From Nostoc sp. LEGE 12450 (GTDB lineage: Bacteria; Cyanobacteriota; Cyanobacteriia; Cyanobacteriales; Nostocaceae), in contig NZ_JADEXU010000006.1 in NCBI RefSeq assembly GCF_015206895.1, positions 35,400-99,399 on the forward strand: 64,000 bases of DNA, given 5' to 3'. A program made the translations under genes and the position numbers. This document shows, in pieces, positions 56,575-64,000 of the stretch (position 1 is the stretch's first letter; each line of letters opens with the position of its first letter). Under the pieces are notes generated by a model. It was given only the letters and a program-made list of their open reading frames with translations. It was not told the origin of the DNA and did no database searches.

Positions 56575-59253
56575 GTGAATTATCCTGCGCCGTCTCCAGA
56601 ACTTGACTTAGGGTCTATATTTCCCTTTGATCTGGATCAGTTTCAAAAAGAAGCGATCGCGTCCCTAAATGCTGGACGCTCCGTAGTCGTGTGTGCGCCC
56701 ACAGGTTCGGGCAAAACATTAGTCGGAGAATACGCCATTTATCGCGCCCTAGCGCGAGGAAAACGTGTATTTTATACTACTCCCCTAAAGGCGCTGTCGA
56801 ATCAAAAATTACGTGACTTTCGAGAAAAATTCGGGTTTGATCAAGTCGGGCTGTTAACTGGAGATGCCTCCATTCACAGGGATGCACCGATTTTGGTGAT
56901 GACCACAGAAATTTTCCGAAATATGCTCTATGGCACACCCATCGGGCAAGTCGGCATCTCATTAGTAGACGTGGAAGCGGTGATACTTGATGAGTGCCAC
57001 TACATGAACGATCGCCAGCGCGGTACAGTTTGGGAAGAATCCATCATCTATTGTCCTCGGGAAGTGCAACTGGCAGCCCTCTCAGCAACGGTTGCCAACA
57101 GCGATCAACTCACCGATTGGTTAAATCGCGTTCACGGCCCAACAGACCTGATTTACTCCGATTTTCGCCCAGTTCCCTTGGAATTTCACTTTTGTAATCC
57201 CAAAGGGTTATTTCCCCTGTTGAATGATAGCAAAACCAAAATTAATCCCCGCCTTCTTCAGAAGAAGAAGGGGAGAGGGGGAGAAAGGGACAGAGGAAGA
57301 AGTGGTAGACCGGAAGCTCCTGGCATAATTTATACTTTGAGCCAGTTAGAGCAACGGGATATGCTACCAGCAATTTATTTTATCTTCAGTCGCCGGGGAT
57401 GTGATAAAGCAGTGGCAGAAGTGGGTGATTTATGGCTGGTAAATAATGAAGAATCCCAAATTTTACGGCAACAGATTGATGACTTTTTAGCCCGCAATCC
57501 CGAAGCTGGGCGTTCTGGACAAATTGCACCCCTATACCGAGGAATTGCTGCCCACCACGCCGGAATTTTGCCTGCTTGGAAAGCACTGGTAGAAGAACTA
57601 TTTCAGCAAGGGCTGATCAAAGTAGTATTCGCCACGGAAACACTGGCTGCGGGTATTAATATGCCCGCCCGGACAACGGTAATTTCTACCCTTTCCAAGC
57701 GGACTGACACCGGACACCGCCTGTTAAATGCTTCCGAATTCTTGCAAATGGCGGGACGGGCAGGCCGTCGGGGGATGGATAAACAAGGTCATGTGGTGAC
57801 AGTCCAAACTCCTTTTGAAGGAGCCAAAGAAGCGGCGTATTTGGGGACATCCAAGCCAGACCCCTTGGTAAGCCAGTTTACGCCCAGTTATGGCATGGTA
57901 CTCAACTTGCTGCAAACCCATACCCTAGAGCAAACGAGGGAACTGATAGAGCGCAGTTTTGGGCAGTACATGGCCACCTTGCATTTAAGACCAGAATACG
58001 ATGAGATTGCCGAACTGGAAAAACAATTAGCTCAACTACATGAGCAAATCGCCGCAGTTGATGAAAATGAACTAGCTATTTATGAAAAATTGCGGCAACG
58101 TCTGAAAGTAGAACGCCAGATATTGAAAACCCTGCAAGAGCAAGCACAGGAAGATAGACAAGAAGAATTGGGGATGATGTTGGACTTTGCAGTGTCAGGA
58201 ACTCTGTTGAGTCTCAAAGGCAAAAACATCACCGTGTCTTCACCCGTAACCGCAGTGTTAGTGGGAAAATCGCCTGGTTCTGGTCAAGCTCCTTACTTGG
58301 TATGCTTAGGGCATGATAATCGCTGGTATGTCGCAACCACAGGGGATGTGGTCGATTTGTATGCAGAATTGCCGCGAATTGAGGTGTCACCTGATGTACT
58401 ACCACCCCCAGAGATGCCTTTGAAGCCAGGACAGTCACGCCGTGGTAACGAAGAAACCTTTGCGATCGCTACGCGTATTCCTAATCCGATAGAATCTTTG
58501 CATCTGGCACCAGAAGTAGCAGAACAAATGAGTCGCACTGCTGCCGTCCAAGAGCAATTAGAAGCTCATCCCCTACATCAATCAGGCAATGCTGCCACGC
58601 TTTTCAAGCGTCGCGCCAAATATGTCGAACTAGAAGCCGAACTCGAACAGCTGCAAGGGCAAGTAGAGCAACAGTCACAACGTCATTGGGAAGAATTTCT
58701 CAATTTAATCTTAATTCTGCAACACTTTGGCGCTTTAGATAACTTAGTGCCCACACAATTAGGGCGAATTGCTGCTGCCATTCGGGGTGAGAATGAATTG
58801 TGGTTGGGCTTGGTATTCGCTAGTGGTGAATTGGACAACTTAGATCCCCACCATTTAGCCGCCGCCGCCGCCGGTTTGGTGATGGAAACACCCCGTCCAG
58901 ATAGCAAGGTTAACTTTGAGCTTAGTAATGAAGTGGCAGAAGCCTTAGCAAAATTGCGAGGAATTCGTCGGCAAATGTTCCAACTACAACGGCGGTATAA
59001 CGTAGCGCTGCCTATATGGTTGGAGTTTGAGTTAATTGCCATAGTAGAACAATGGGCGCTCGGAATGGAGTGGACAGAACTCTGCGAAAACACCACCTTG
59101 GATGAAGGCGATGTGGTGAGAATTCTCCGCCGGACGTTGGATTTATTATCACAAATACCCCACGTTCCCCATCTGCCAGACTCTTTCTTGCGTAATGCTT
59201 ATCGGGCGATGCAGTTGATTGATAGATTCCCTGTGAATGAAGTGGTTGAATAA
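56575..59253 (+). CDS. Ski2-like DEAD/DEAH-box RNA helicase
   Basis: This 892-aa superfamily-2 helicase is related to Ski2/Mtr4 (DSHCT-type C-terminus) and likely acts in RNA turnover. Motifs seen are Q-type DLDQFQKEAI, Walker A APTGSGKTLVGEYAI, VLTGDASIHRDAPILVMTTEI, DEVH-type box VILDECHYMNDRQRG, SAT in ALSATVANSDQL, then VVFATETLAAGINMPARTTV and QMAGRAGRRGMDKQGH. A coiled-coil stretch occurs near 480-530. The C-terminal helical domain ends NAYRAMQLIDRFPVNEVVE. Residues about 227-245 (KKKGRGGERDRGRSGRPE) are a purine-rich low-complexity insert. GTG start at 56575. Confidence 0.93.
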   Translation: MNYPAPSPELDLGSIFPFDLDQFQKEAIASLNAGRSVVVCAPTGSGKTLVGEYAIYRALARGKRVFYTTPLKALSNQKLRDFREKFGFDQVGLLTGDASIHRDAPILVMTTEIFRNMLYGTPIGQVGISLVDVEAVILDECHYMNDRQRGTVWEESIIYCPREVQLAALSATVANSDQLTDWLNRVHGPTDLIYSDFRPVPLEFHFCNPKGLFPLLNDSKTKINPRLLQKKKGRGGERDRGRSGRPEAPGIIYTLSQLEQRDMLPAIYFIFSRRGCDKAVAEVGDLWLVNNEESQILRQQIDDFLARNPEAGRSGQIAPLYRGIAAHHAGILPAWKALVEELFQQGLIKVVFATETLAAGINMPARTTVISTLSKRTDTGHRLLNASEFLQMAGRAGRRGMDKQGHVVTVQTPFEGAKEAAYLGTSKPDPLVSQFTPSYGMVLNLLQTHTLEQTRELIERSFGQYMATLHLRPEYDEIAELEKQLAQLHEQIAAVDENELAIYEKLRQRLKVERQILKTLQEQAQEDRQEELGMMLDFAVSGTLLSLKGKNITVSSPVTAVLVGKSPGSGQAPYLVCLGHDNRWYVATTGDVVDLYAELPRIEVSPDVLPPPEMPLKPGQSRRGNEETFAIATRIPNPIESLHLAPEVAEQMSRTAAVQEQLEAHPLHQSGNAATLFKRRAKYVELEAELEQLQGQVEQQSQRHWEEFLNLILILQHFGALDNLVPTQLGRIAAAIRGENELWLGLVFASGELDNLDPHHLAAAAAGLVMETPRPDSKVNFELSNEVAEALAKLRGIRRQMFQLQRRYNVALPIWLEFELIAIVEQWALGMEWTELCENTTLDEGDVVRILRRTLDLLSQIPHVPHLPDSFLRNAYRAMQLIDRFPVNEVVE

Positions 59254-59300
59254 ACAGGACACTCTTAACTACGGAGTTCTGTGCGTCTTTATATTAGACA

Positions 59301-59332
59301 TTGTAGGGACAATTCATGAATTGCCCCTACAA
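59301..59332. repeat. Dispersed palindrome (TTGTAGGGACAATTCATGAATTGCCCCTACAA)
   Basis: Two 15-nt arms with a single mismatch around AATTCATGAATT. It is related to the palindrome at 3392-3428. Confidence 0.75.
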
Positions 59333-59375
59333 ACTGTACTGACTTTTCAGCTTATGTGGAAGAGCCAGCCAAAAA

Positions 59376-59450
59376 CCTAACCCCCTTCCCGACGCGGGAA
59401 GGGGGAAAATTCAAAGTCTCTCTCCTTAAAGGAAGAGAGATTTAGAGAGA
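59376..59450. repeat. Dispersed double hairpin
   Basis: CCCCCTTCCC and GGGAAGGGGG form a perfect 10-bp stem (59381-59405), followed by TCTCTCTCCTT / AGGAAGAGAGA (59417-59440). Such CTAACCCCCTTCCC hairpins are frequent in Nostoc intergenic DNA and may also terminate the helicase transcript. Confidence 0.65.
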
Positions 59451-59618
59451 GGTTTTCCAAATGCCGTGAAAAGTTAGACAAACCGCCCCAAGAATGAATT
59501 TAAATTTAATAGTAGTGGTACGTAGTTAAAAATGCTTTTTTGGTTTCGTATATATTCTATACGTAATTAATTACGCGTATTTAACAGAAGTTGTAGTTGC
59601 TATAAGCGCTATTCAACC

Positions 59619-60005
59619 TTAGTACACCAAGTTTCCAGTACCCTGCAACTGACGCAAAGAATTTATACATAATGGACAGTCGCATCCAAATACCCTGATT
59701 GCCACATCACTTTCCTCTTCAGTAAAGTTCAACATAGCAACATTCTGATCTGATACTGATGTGACAATAGTTGAGGAACGTGCAGATGAGGTGTACGGTT
59801 TCTTTCTCTCTGAATCTCGAATGCACACAAAATCTTTTCCACCATGTGGGTTAGTGATACAGGTACGACCATCTTCTGTGTGCATCAATCGCTGTGTAAT
59901 ACTACCACCACTAGCATGGGCAGGATGAAATGCCACCAGTGTAGACATCATCGATACAAAGATTGAGGAAGTGGAAAGTAAATTCAAAAGAATTTTTTTG
60001 TTCAT
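59619..60005 (-). CDS. Small secreted protein with a C-terminal Cys motif
   Basis: This 128-aa hypothetical product begins MNKKILLNLLSTSSIFVSMMSTLVAFHPAHA, a clear signal peptide, after an AAGGAAATCT ribosome-binding site. The mature part has two early Cys (GRTCITNPHGGKDFVCIRD) that may form a disulfide, a Ser/Thr-rich middle, and a CDCPLCINSLRQLQG motif near the C-terminus. It is divergent from the P-type ATPase gene. A role in binding metals through the Cys motif is possible but unproven. Confidence 0.65.
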   Translation of the reverse strand: MNKKILLNLLSTSSIFVSMMSTLVAFHPAHASGGSITQRLMHTEDGRTCITNPHGGKDFVCIRDSERKKPYTSSARSSTIVTSVSDQNVAMLNFTEEESDVAIRVFGCDCPLCINSLRQLQGTGNLVY

Positions 60006-60460
60006 AGATTTCCTTGAGAAAATAGTCTACTAGCTTAGGGTATTCGATTCACTTTCAAACTTCAAGTGGGTTTCCCCTAAGAATAGCTAGCTTGACACTT
60101 GTTATTTAAGAAAGTTCCATATCTACCAAGTTTGATCGCAAAGTAGTTGTCATAGCAGAATTAAGCAGTCAAACAGGCTTGAAGTTTATGGATCAAGACT
60201 TTAAAATCTTATACAAAGCGATACATTGCTCACTACGAACAAAAATTATATCTTAGATTATTCTACAAAATTGATAACTAATATAGCTATCTTTACAGAA
60301 CTATAAATCTTAATCTGAACCAAAATATAACGTAAGTATTTAACAATAAATCTGATATAGATTCTCATTCTTAAATGTTCAACTTGTAAAAATCTCTTTT
60401 TTTTATTACATTTGAAAAAAGGCTCATATACCAAGTAATTTACTAGCCTCAACACAAAAT
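60006..60460. other. Divergent promoter region of the secreted protein and P-type ATPase
   Basis: These 455 AT-rich bases carry no ORF with support. No convincing SmtB/ArsR operator (TGAA-N6-TTCA type) or Zur box was found. Confidence 0.45.
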
Positions 60461-62455
60461 ATGAAGCAAAAAATACATTCAGAATCTTCAGGTTGTTGCA
60501 ACGGTGAACACAATCATCATGAGAATCATAACCACCATCATAATCATACTCATGATGAGAATCATAACCATGAGCACAATCACGATCACAGTGGAGAATT
60601 CAATCTAAAAAATGAGCTATTGCCTTTGGTAGCAATTTTAAGTTTATATGTGCCTGGTGTAATTTTTGAAAATCAATTACACAATACATTCTACTCAATA
60701 GGTGAATATCTGCTTTTCATCCCTGCCTATTTATTGAGTGGATGGAGTGTTTTAAAAACTGCTGGACGTAATATACTTAGAGGTAGATTATTTGATGAAA
60801 CTTTTTTGATGACAGTAGCAACACTAGGGGCGATCGCAATTCATAAATTGCCCGAAGCTGTCGGAGTTATGCTATTTTATAAAATTGGCGAATTGTTTCA
60901 GGATATTGCCGTTAGTCGTTCCCGTAATTCGATCAAAGCCTTATTGGAAGTCCGCCCAGACTATGCAAATATCCAAATAGAGGGTGAACTAAAAAAAGTC
61001 CGTCCAGAAACAGTAAACATTGGAGATATTATCGTCGTCAAACCAGGGGAAAAGATTCCCTTGGATGGTGAGATTATAGATGGAAATTCGCAAGTTGATA
61101 CATCTGCATTAACTGGAGAATCTGTACCGCGAACAGTGAGGTCGGGTGAAATAGTTTTGGCTGGAACGATCAATAAAATGGGTGTTCTTAGCATTAGAGT
61201 AACAAAACTATTTGATGACTCTGCGATTGCCAAGATTTTAGACTTGGTGCAAAATGCCAAAAGCAAAAAAGCAGATACAGAAAAATTCATTACTAAATTT
61301 GCCCGATATTATACGCCAATAGTAGTTTTTATATCTCTAGCAGTTGCTTTATTACCTCCTTTATTTATTTCTGGTGCAAGTCCATCAGAATGGATTTATC
61401 GTGCCTTAATTTTGCTAGTTATTTCCTGTCCCTGTGGACTCGTTATCAGTATTCCATTAGGTTATTTTGGAGGAGTAGGAGGTGCAGCTAGACGTGGCAT
61501 TTTGGTTAAAGGCTCTACTTTTTTAGATACTCTAAATGCAGTCAATACAGTTGTATTTGATAAGACTGGAACGTTAACTAAAGGCGTATTTAAAGTAGTA
61601 AAGATAGTAGCATTAAATGGCTACAATGAAACAGAATTGCTGCAATTAGCTGCCAAAGTAGAATCGCACTCAAATCATCCCATTGCTCAATCTATCCTTA
61701 AGGCTTATGGGGAAAAGATTGATGAATTTGAGGTGAGAGATTATGAAGAGATTGCAGGCTATGGAATTAGAGCCAAGGTTGAAAATAGGGTAGTGATAGC
61801 GGGAAGCGATCGCCTACTCCACAGAGAGAATATTGCTCATGATAATTGCCAGCTAGAGGGAACAGTGGTTCATTTAGCGGTGGATAATATTTACGTTGGG
61901 TATATTGTCATTGCTGATGAACTCAAAGAAGATGCGAGACACGCTATTCAAGCACTCAAGCGAATGGGTGTAGAAAGAACAGTAATGTTGACTGGAGATA
62001 ATCAAGCGATCGCTTCCCAAATTGCCAAACAGCTAGGCATAGATGCTTACGAAGCAGATTTATTACCAGAAGAAAAAGTTAATGCAATTGAAAAATTACT
62101 CAGCACCGCCGGTAAGCATGGTAAAGTTGCCTTTGTTGGGGATGGTATTAATGATGCACCAGTGATTGCTAGAGCTGATGTTGGGATGGCAATGGGTGGC
62201 TTAGGTTCAGATGCAGCCATCGAAACTGCTGATATTGTTATCATGACAGATGCGCCATCAAAAGTGGCAGAAGCAATACAAATCGCCAGAAAAACAAGGC
62301 AAATTGTTTGGCAAAATATTGGGTTTGCGTTAGCAATTAAAGCTGTGTTTATTGGATTGGGTATTTTAGGTATAGCGACAATGTGGGAAGCTGTCTTTGC
62401 TGATGTTGGAGTAGCATTGCTGGCAATTTTAAATGCAACCAGAGCGATAAAATAA
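60461..62455 (+). CDS. Heavy-metal (Zn/Cd-type) P1B ATPase with His-rich N-terminus
   Basis: This 664-aa membrane ATPase pumps soft divalent metals. The first 45 residues (HNHHENHNHHHNHTHDENHNHEH pattern, plus one CC) are a His-rich metal-binding tail replacing an HMA domain. The metal path motif is LVISCPCGLVISIPLGYFGG, the actuator TGE is in DTSALTGESVPR, the phosphorylation site in VVFDKTGTLTKG, the P1B His-Pro dipeptide in ESHSNHPIAQSI, and the hinge GDGINDAPVIARADVGMAMGG. The CPC motif and lack of HMA suggest Zn/Cd/Co export rather than copper. No regulator is adjacent. Confidence 0.95.
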   Translation: MKQKIHSESSGCCNGEHNHHENHNHHHNHTHDENHNHEHNHDHSGEFNLKNELLPLVAILSLYVPGVIFENQLHNTFYSIGEYLLFIPAYLLSGWSVLKTAGRNILRGRLFDETFLMTVATLGAIAIHKLPEAVGVMLFYKIGELFQDIAVSRSRNSIKALLEVRPDYANIQIEGELKKVRPETVNIGDIIVVKPGEKIPLDGEIIDGNSQVDTSALTGESVPRTVRSGEIVLAGTINKMGVLSIRVTKLFDDSAIAKILDLVQNAKSKKADTEKFITKFARYYTPIVVFISLAVALLPPLFISGASPSEWIYRALILLVISCPCGLVISIPLGYFGGVGGAARRGILVKGSTFLDTLNAVNTVVFDKTGTLTKGVFKVVKIVALNGYNETELLQLAAKVESHSNHPIAQSILKAYGEKIDEFEVRDYEEIAGYGIRAKVENRVVIAGSDRLLHRENIAHDNCQLEGTVVHLAVDNIYVGYIVIADELKEDARHAIQALKRMGVERTVMLTGDNQAIASQIAKQLGIDAYEADLLPEEKVNAIEKLLSTAGKHGKVAFVGDGINDAPVIARADVGMAMGGLGSDAAIETADIVIMTDAPSKVAEAIQIARKTRQIVWQNIGFALAIKAVFIGLGILGIATMWEAVFADVGVALLAILNATRAIK

Positions 62456-62550
62456 AATTTTTGGAAAATCGGGAATCTGTAGTTGGTAAATTGTAGTAGT
62501 TAAACTATGAGTCCTTCTGACTCATATTTTGCTACCCAAGAATAGAACCT

Positions 62551-63228
62551 ATGAATTCATCAATCAAAGGCATTGCTACAGCTACTTTAGCTTTACTACT
62601 AAACTATTCAGCAAACCCAGCCTTTGCTCTACCCCAGAAAATCAATCATCCAATTACTGTTGCTAAATCGCAATTATTAACAAACACCTTGATTGTTCCT
62701 GGCGAACGAGTGGGGCCAATAACACGCACAACCACCAAGCAAGATTTAGTGAAGCTGTTTGGTGCATCCCATCTCGTTGATAAAACCATTTCCGGTGCTG
62801 AAGGAATAGGGAGTTTCGCTGCTACTCAGGTAAACCTAAATCAGGGGCGTTCTCTGCTAATAGTTTGGAGTGATAATACTCGTACTAAACCTCTAGATGT
62901 GCGTAACCTGGGTTCAGCTTGGAAAACCCGCGAAGGTATCAGTGTTGGAACCCCATTGAGCGAATTACGCAAGAAGTTAGGTAATTTTAAGCTCTATGGA
63001 TTGGAGTGGGATTACGGCGGCACGATTTTGTTGGATAGTAGTAAATTATCCCGTTATCAAGGCAAACTGATTTTACGAGTAAACGCTGCTCCCAATGCTT
63101 CTGAAAAGTTCCCCAATGACTACCAAGCAGTGTTAGGGGATGGTACTTTTTCCTCCAGCAATCGTCATTGGAAACCTCTGGGAATCACACTTACAGAAAT
63201 TATTGTTGTTCTGAACCCAGGTGAGTAG
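62551..63228 (+). CDS. Secreted hypothetical protein
   Basis: This 225-aa predicted exported protein begins with a signal peptide (IKGIATATLALLLNYSANPAFALP). A beta-rich domain follows with GERVGPITRTTTKQDLVKLFGASHLVDKTI near 50-80 and GISVGTPLSELRKKLGNFKLYGLEWDYGG near 130-160, then a final ...ITLTEIIVVLNP. The two GxxxG.(P/T)..(D/E)L..(L/K).G segments look like an internal repeat. No family name is recognised. It is 95 bases downstream of the P-type ATPase and might be co-transcribed. Confidence 0.65.
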   Translation: MNSSIKGIATATLALLLNYSANPAFALPQKINHPITVAKSQLLTNTLIVPGERVGPITRTTTKQDLVKLFGASHLVDKTISGAEGIGSFAATQVNLNQGRSLLIVWSDNTRTKPLDVRNLGSAWKTREGISVGTPLSELRKKLGNFKLYGLEWDYGGTILLDSSKLSRYQGKLILRVNAAPNASEKFPNDYQAVLGDGTFSSSNRHWKPLGITLTEIIVVLNPGE

Positions 63229-63463
63229 TGGTATGCTAAACATCAGTTTGCTTGCTATGGTGTAGCAAGAATATGGACGCAACTTTTTATACTAAGTTTA
63301 GAACTAGTAAATTACTGTGGTCAGTGAATAAATTATCGGGATGTTCCAATTAAGAATTGAATCAAGATGCGTATAATTGCATCTAAGCAGTTATATAGGA
63401 ATTGCGATCGCAGTTGCATCGGGTAAGTTTGAGGAAAATGCGATCGCATTCTTCACCCACCGG

Positions 63464-63631
63464 ATGACGAACCAAAGCTTTACCAACGGTTATGCCTTAA
63501 TCATTAGCGTAGATGCAGATTTACCTGTCACGCTCAAAGATGCAAGGGCTATAGTAAATATACTGGTTGATAGCGATCGCGCTGCCTATCTACCAGAAAA
63601 ACTTACACTTGAGTCTGCATTGTACTTATAA
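63464..63631 (+). pseudogene. Truncated caspase-like (peptidase C14) gene remnant
   Basis: The 55-codon ORF MTNQSFTNGYALIISVDADLPVTLKDARAIVNILVDSDRAAYLPEKLTLESAL matches the first 50 residues of cyanobacterial metacaspase-type proteins (NGYALIIGVDADLPVTV.DA pattern) and then stops. The catalytic His/Cys region is absent downstream in any frame that I can see. It probably decayed from a full-length orthocaspase. The His and Cys dyad is lost, so it cannot be active. Confidence 0.55.
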
Positions 63632-63874
63632 GACCTATGTAAATATACAGTTATTTAGCGCATCGAAATTACGATTTTCTCACCCAGAAAACAAGGAAAA
63701 TACAGATATTCAGCTAATTGGTGTTTGTTTATACTATTTCAAATTTTTGTAGTCGTTATACTCATAACTTAGGTTCTACCTGGGAATTAGGAAGTGGCTT
63801 TGCCACTTCTTTTTATTAATTTAGGAACCCAGTAAAAATAAATTAAAAGTTAAAAGTAATTTGTTGAACTTTTA
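63632..63874. other. Short intergenic stretch, no gene recognised
   Basis: Apart from the terminator at 63791-63816 and a TTAAAAGT...ACTTTTAA inverted repeat (about 63849-63875) next to the insertion sequence, nothing was recognised. Confidence 0.4.
63791..63816 (+). terminator. Rho-independent terminator
   Basis: GAAGTGGC and GCCACTTC form a perfect 8-bp stem with a TTT loop followed by a T-run. It may once have served the caspase-like gene. Confidence 0.8.
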
Positions 63875-64000
63875 ACCTGAGTTCGGGATAAGGAAAAGGA
63901 CAGGTAGTAAGCTGAAAATAACAACAAATCCAGCAACCTGTCCTATGTTTAGTTTAGATGCTTTGTTCTGTCATGTAGATGATTTCTGTAAAGCCTTTGA
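63875..64000 (+). mobile_element. Left end of an IS982-like insertion sequence (partial)
   Basis: ACCTGAGTTCGGGATAAGGAAAAGGACAGG looks like a terminal inverted repeat, and an ORF starts 70 bases inside. The element continues past the window edge, so the right end and target duplication cannot be seen. Confidence 0.65.
63945..64000 (+). CDS. IS982-like transposase, N-terminal fragment
   Basis: Only 18 complete codons lie in the window: MFSLDALFCHVDDFCKAF. The phrase ALFC.VDDFC is typical of the N-terminus of IS982-family transposases. The absence of the DDE domain is due to the window edge, not necessarily to a defect. Confidence 0.6.
   Translation, partial: MFSLDALFCHVDDFCKAF

Larger units (their letters stand above)
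59254..59618. other. Repeat-filled intergenic stretch
   Basis: No gene is supported. The stretch holds the palindrome at 59301-59332 and the paired hairpins at 59376-59450. Confidence 0.6.

Noticed and set aside
60340-60400. Possible SmtB-type operator near TTAAATGTTCAACTTG
   Set aside because: Only one half-site is present; the 12-2-12 imperfect palindrome is not met.

Overview
The window is chromosomal DNA of a filamentous, heterocyst-forming cyanobacterium close to Nostoc/Anabaena. The evidence is a full-length HetR, two PsaK subunits of photosystem I, the alkane pair ADO/AAR, PipX and SepF, dense HIP1 octamers (GCGATCGC), and many degenerate 7-bp tandem repeats (STRRs) and palindromic repeats between genes. 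The DNA is about 40-45% GC by eye. I saw no tRNA or rRNA gene and no CRISPR array.

Layout. 0-9.9 kb: a flavin monooxygenase-like enzyme, a DUF928 secreted protein, an FtsH protease, an FMN reductase, a class II chelatase with a natural His8 tail, a hydrolase-like protein and an MFS exporter. 10-18.6 kb: acetolactate synthase with an extra C-terminal zinc ribbon, a TerB-like protein, a DacB/PBP4 peptidase, and three TerD-family genes, the last a TerD-vWA (TerF-like) fusion. 18.7-26.6 kb: an acetyltransferase, an HTH/PIN toxin-antitoxin-like pair, a zinc alcohol dehydrogenase, an 11-copy 21-bp tandem repeat, a PiT phosphate permease, and a coiled-coil/repeat/EamA transporter fusion. 26.6-29.6 kb: a 2-kb non-coding leader and hetR, with a perfect NtcA-type box about 125 bp before the start codon. 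30-34 kb: a secreted Cys-repeat protein, rpsD, moaA and a ParB-like protein.

34-40.5 kb holds the most unusual structure: a tandemly duplicated two-gene cassette. Each copy is a small peptide gene (86-100 aa) followed on the same strand by a large two-partner-secretion (filamentous haemagglutinin-type) exoprotein. The peptides share an N-terminal half and have unrelated C-terminal tails, one Cys-rich, as RiPP precursors do.

40.7-64 kb is mostly housekeeping: a sugar ABC permease, the ado-aar-accA-SDR lipid group, folE, trpF, two psaK genes, a site-2 protease, der, an EcfT/CbiQ-type permease, the pipX-yggS-sepF-proC cell-division/nitrogen cluster (two GTAN8TAC boxes upstream of sepF), a Ski2-like helicase, a His-rich zinc/cadmium P-type ATPase, a caspase-like gene remnant, and the left end of an IS982-like insertion sequence running off the window.

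Mobile and repetitive DNA is prominent. Two copies of a 111-112-bp MITE (TIR CAATACGGTTCGG) are each flanked by a perfect 10-bp target-site duplication, and a different 145-bp MITE-like element lies before the ter genes. Start codons were chosen from Shine-Dalgarno spacing or family length where the ORF track began at an upstream TTG or ATG. All functional calls come from reading motifs without database searches.
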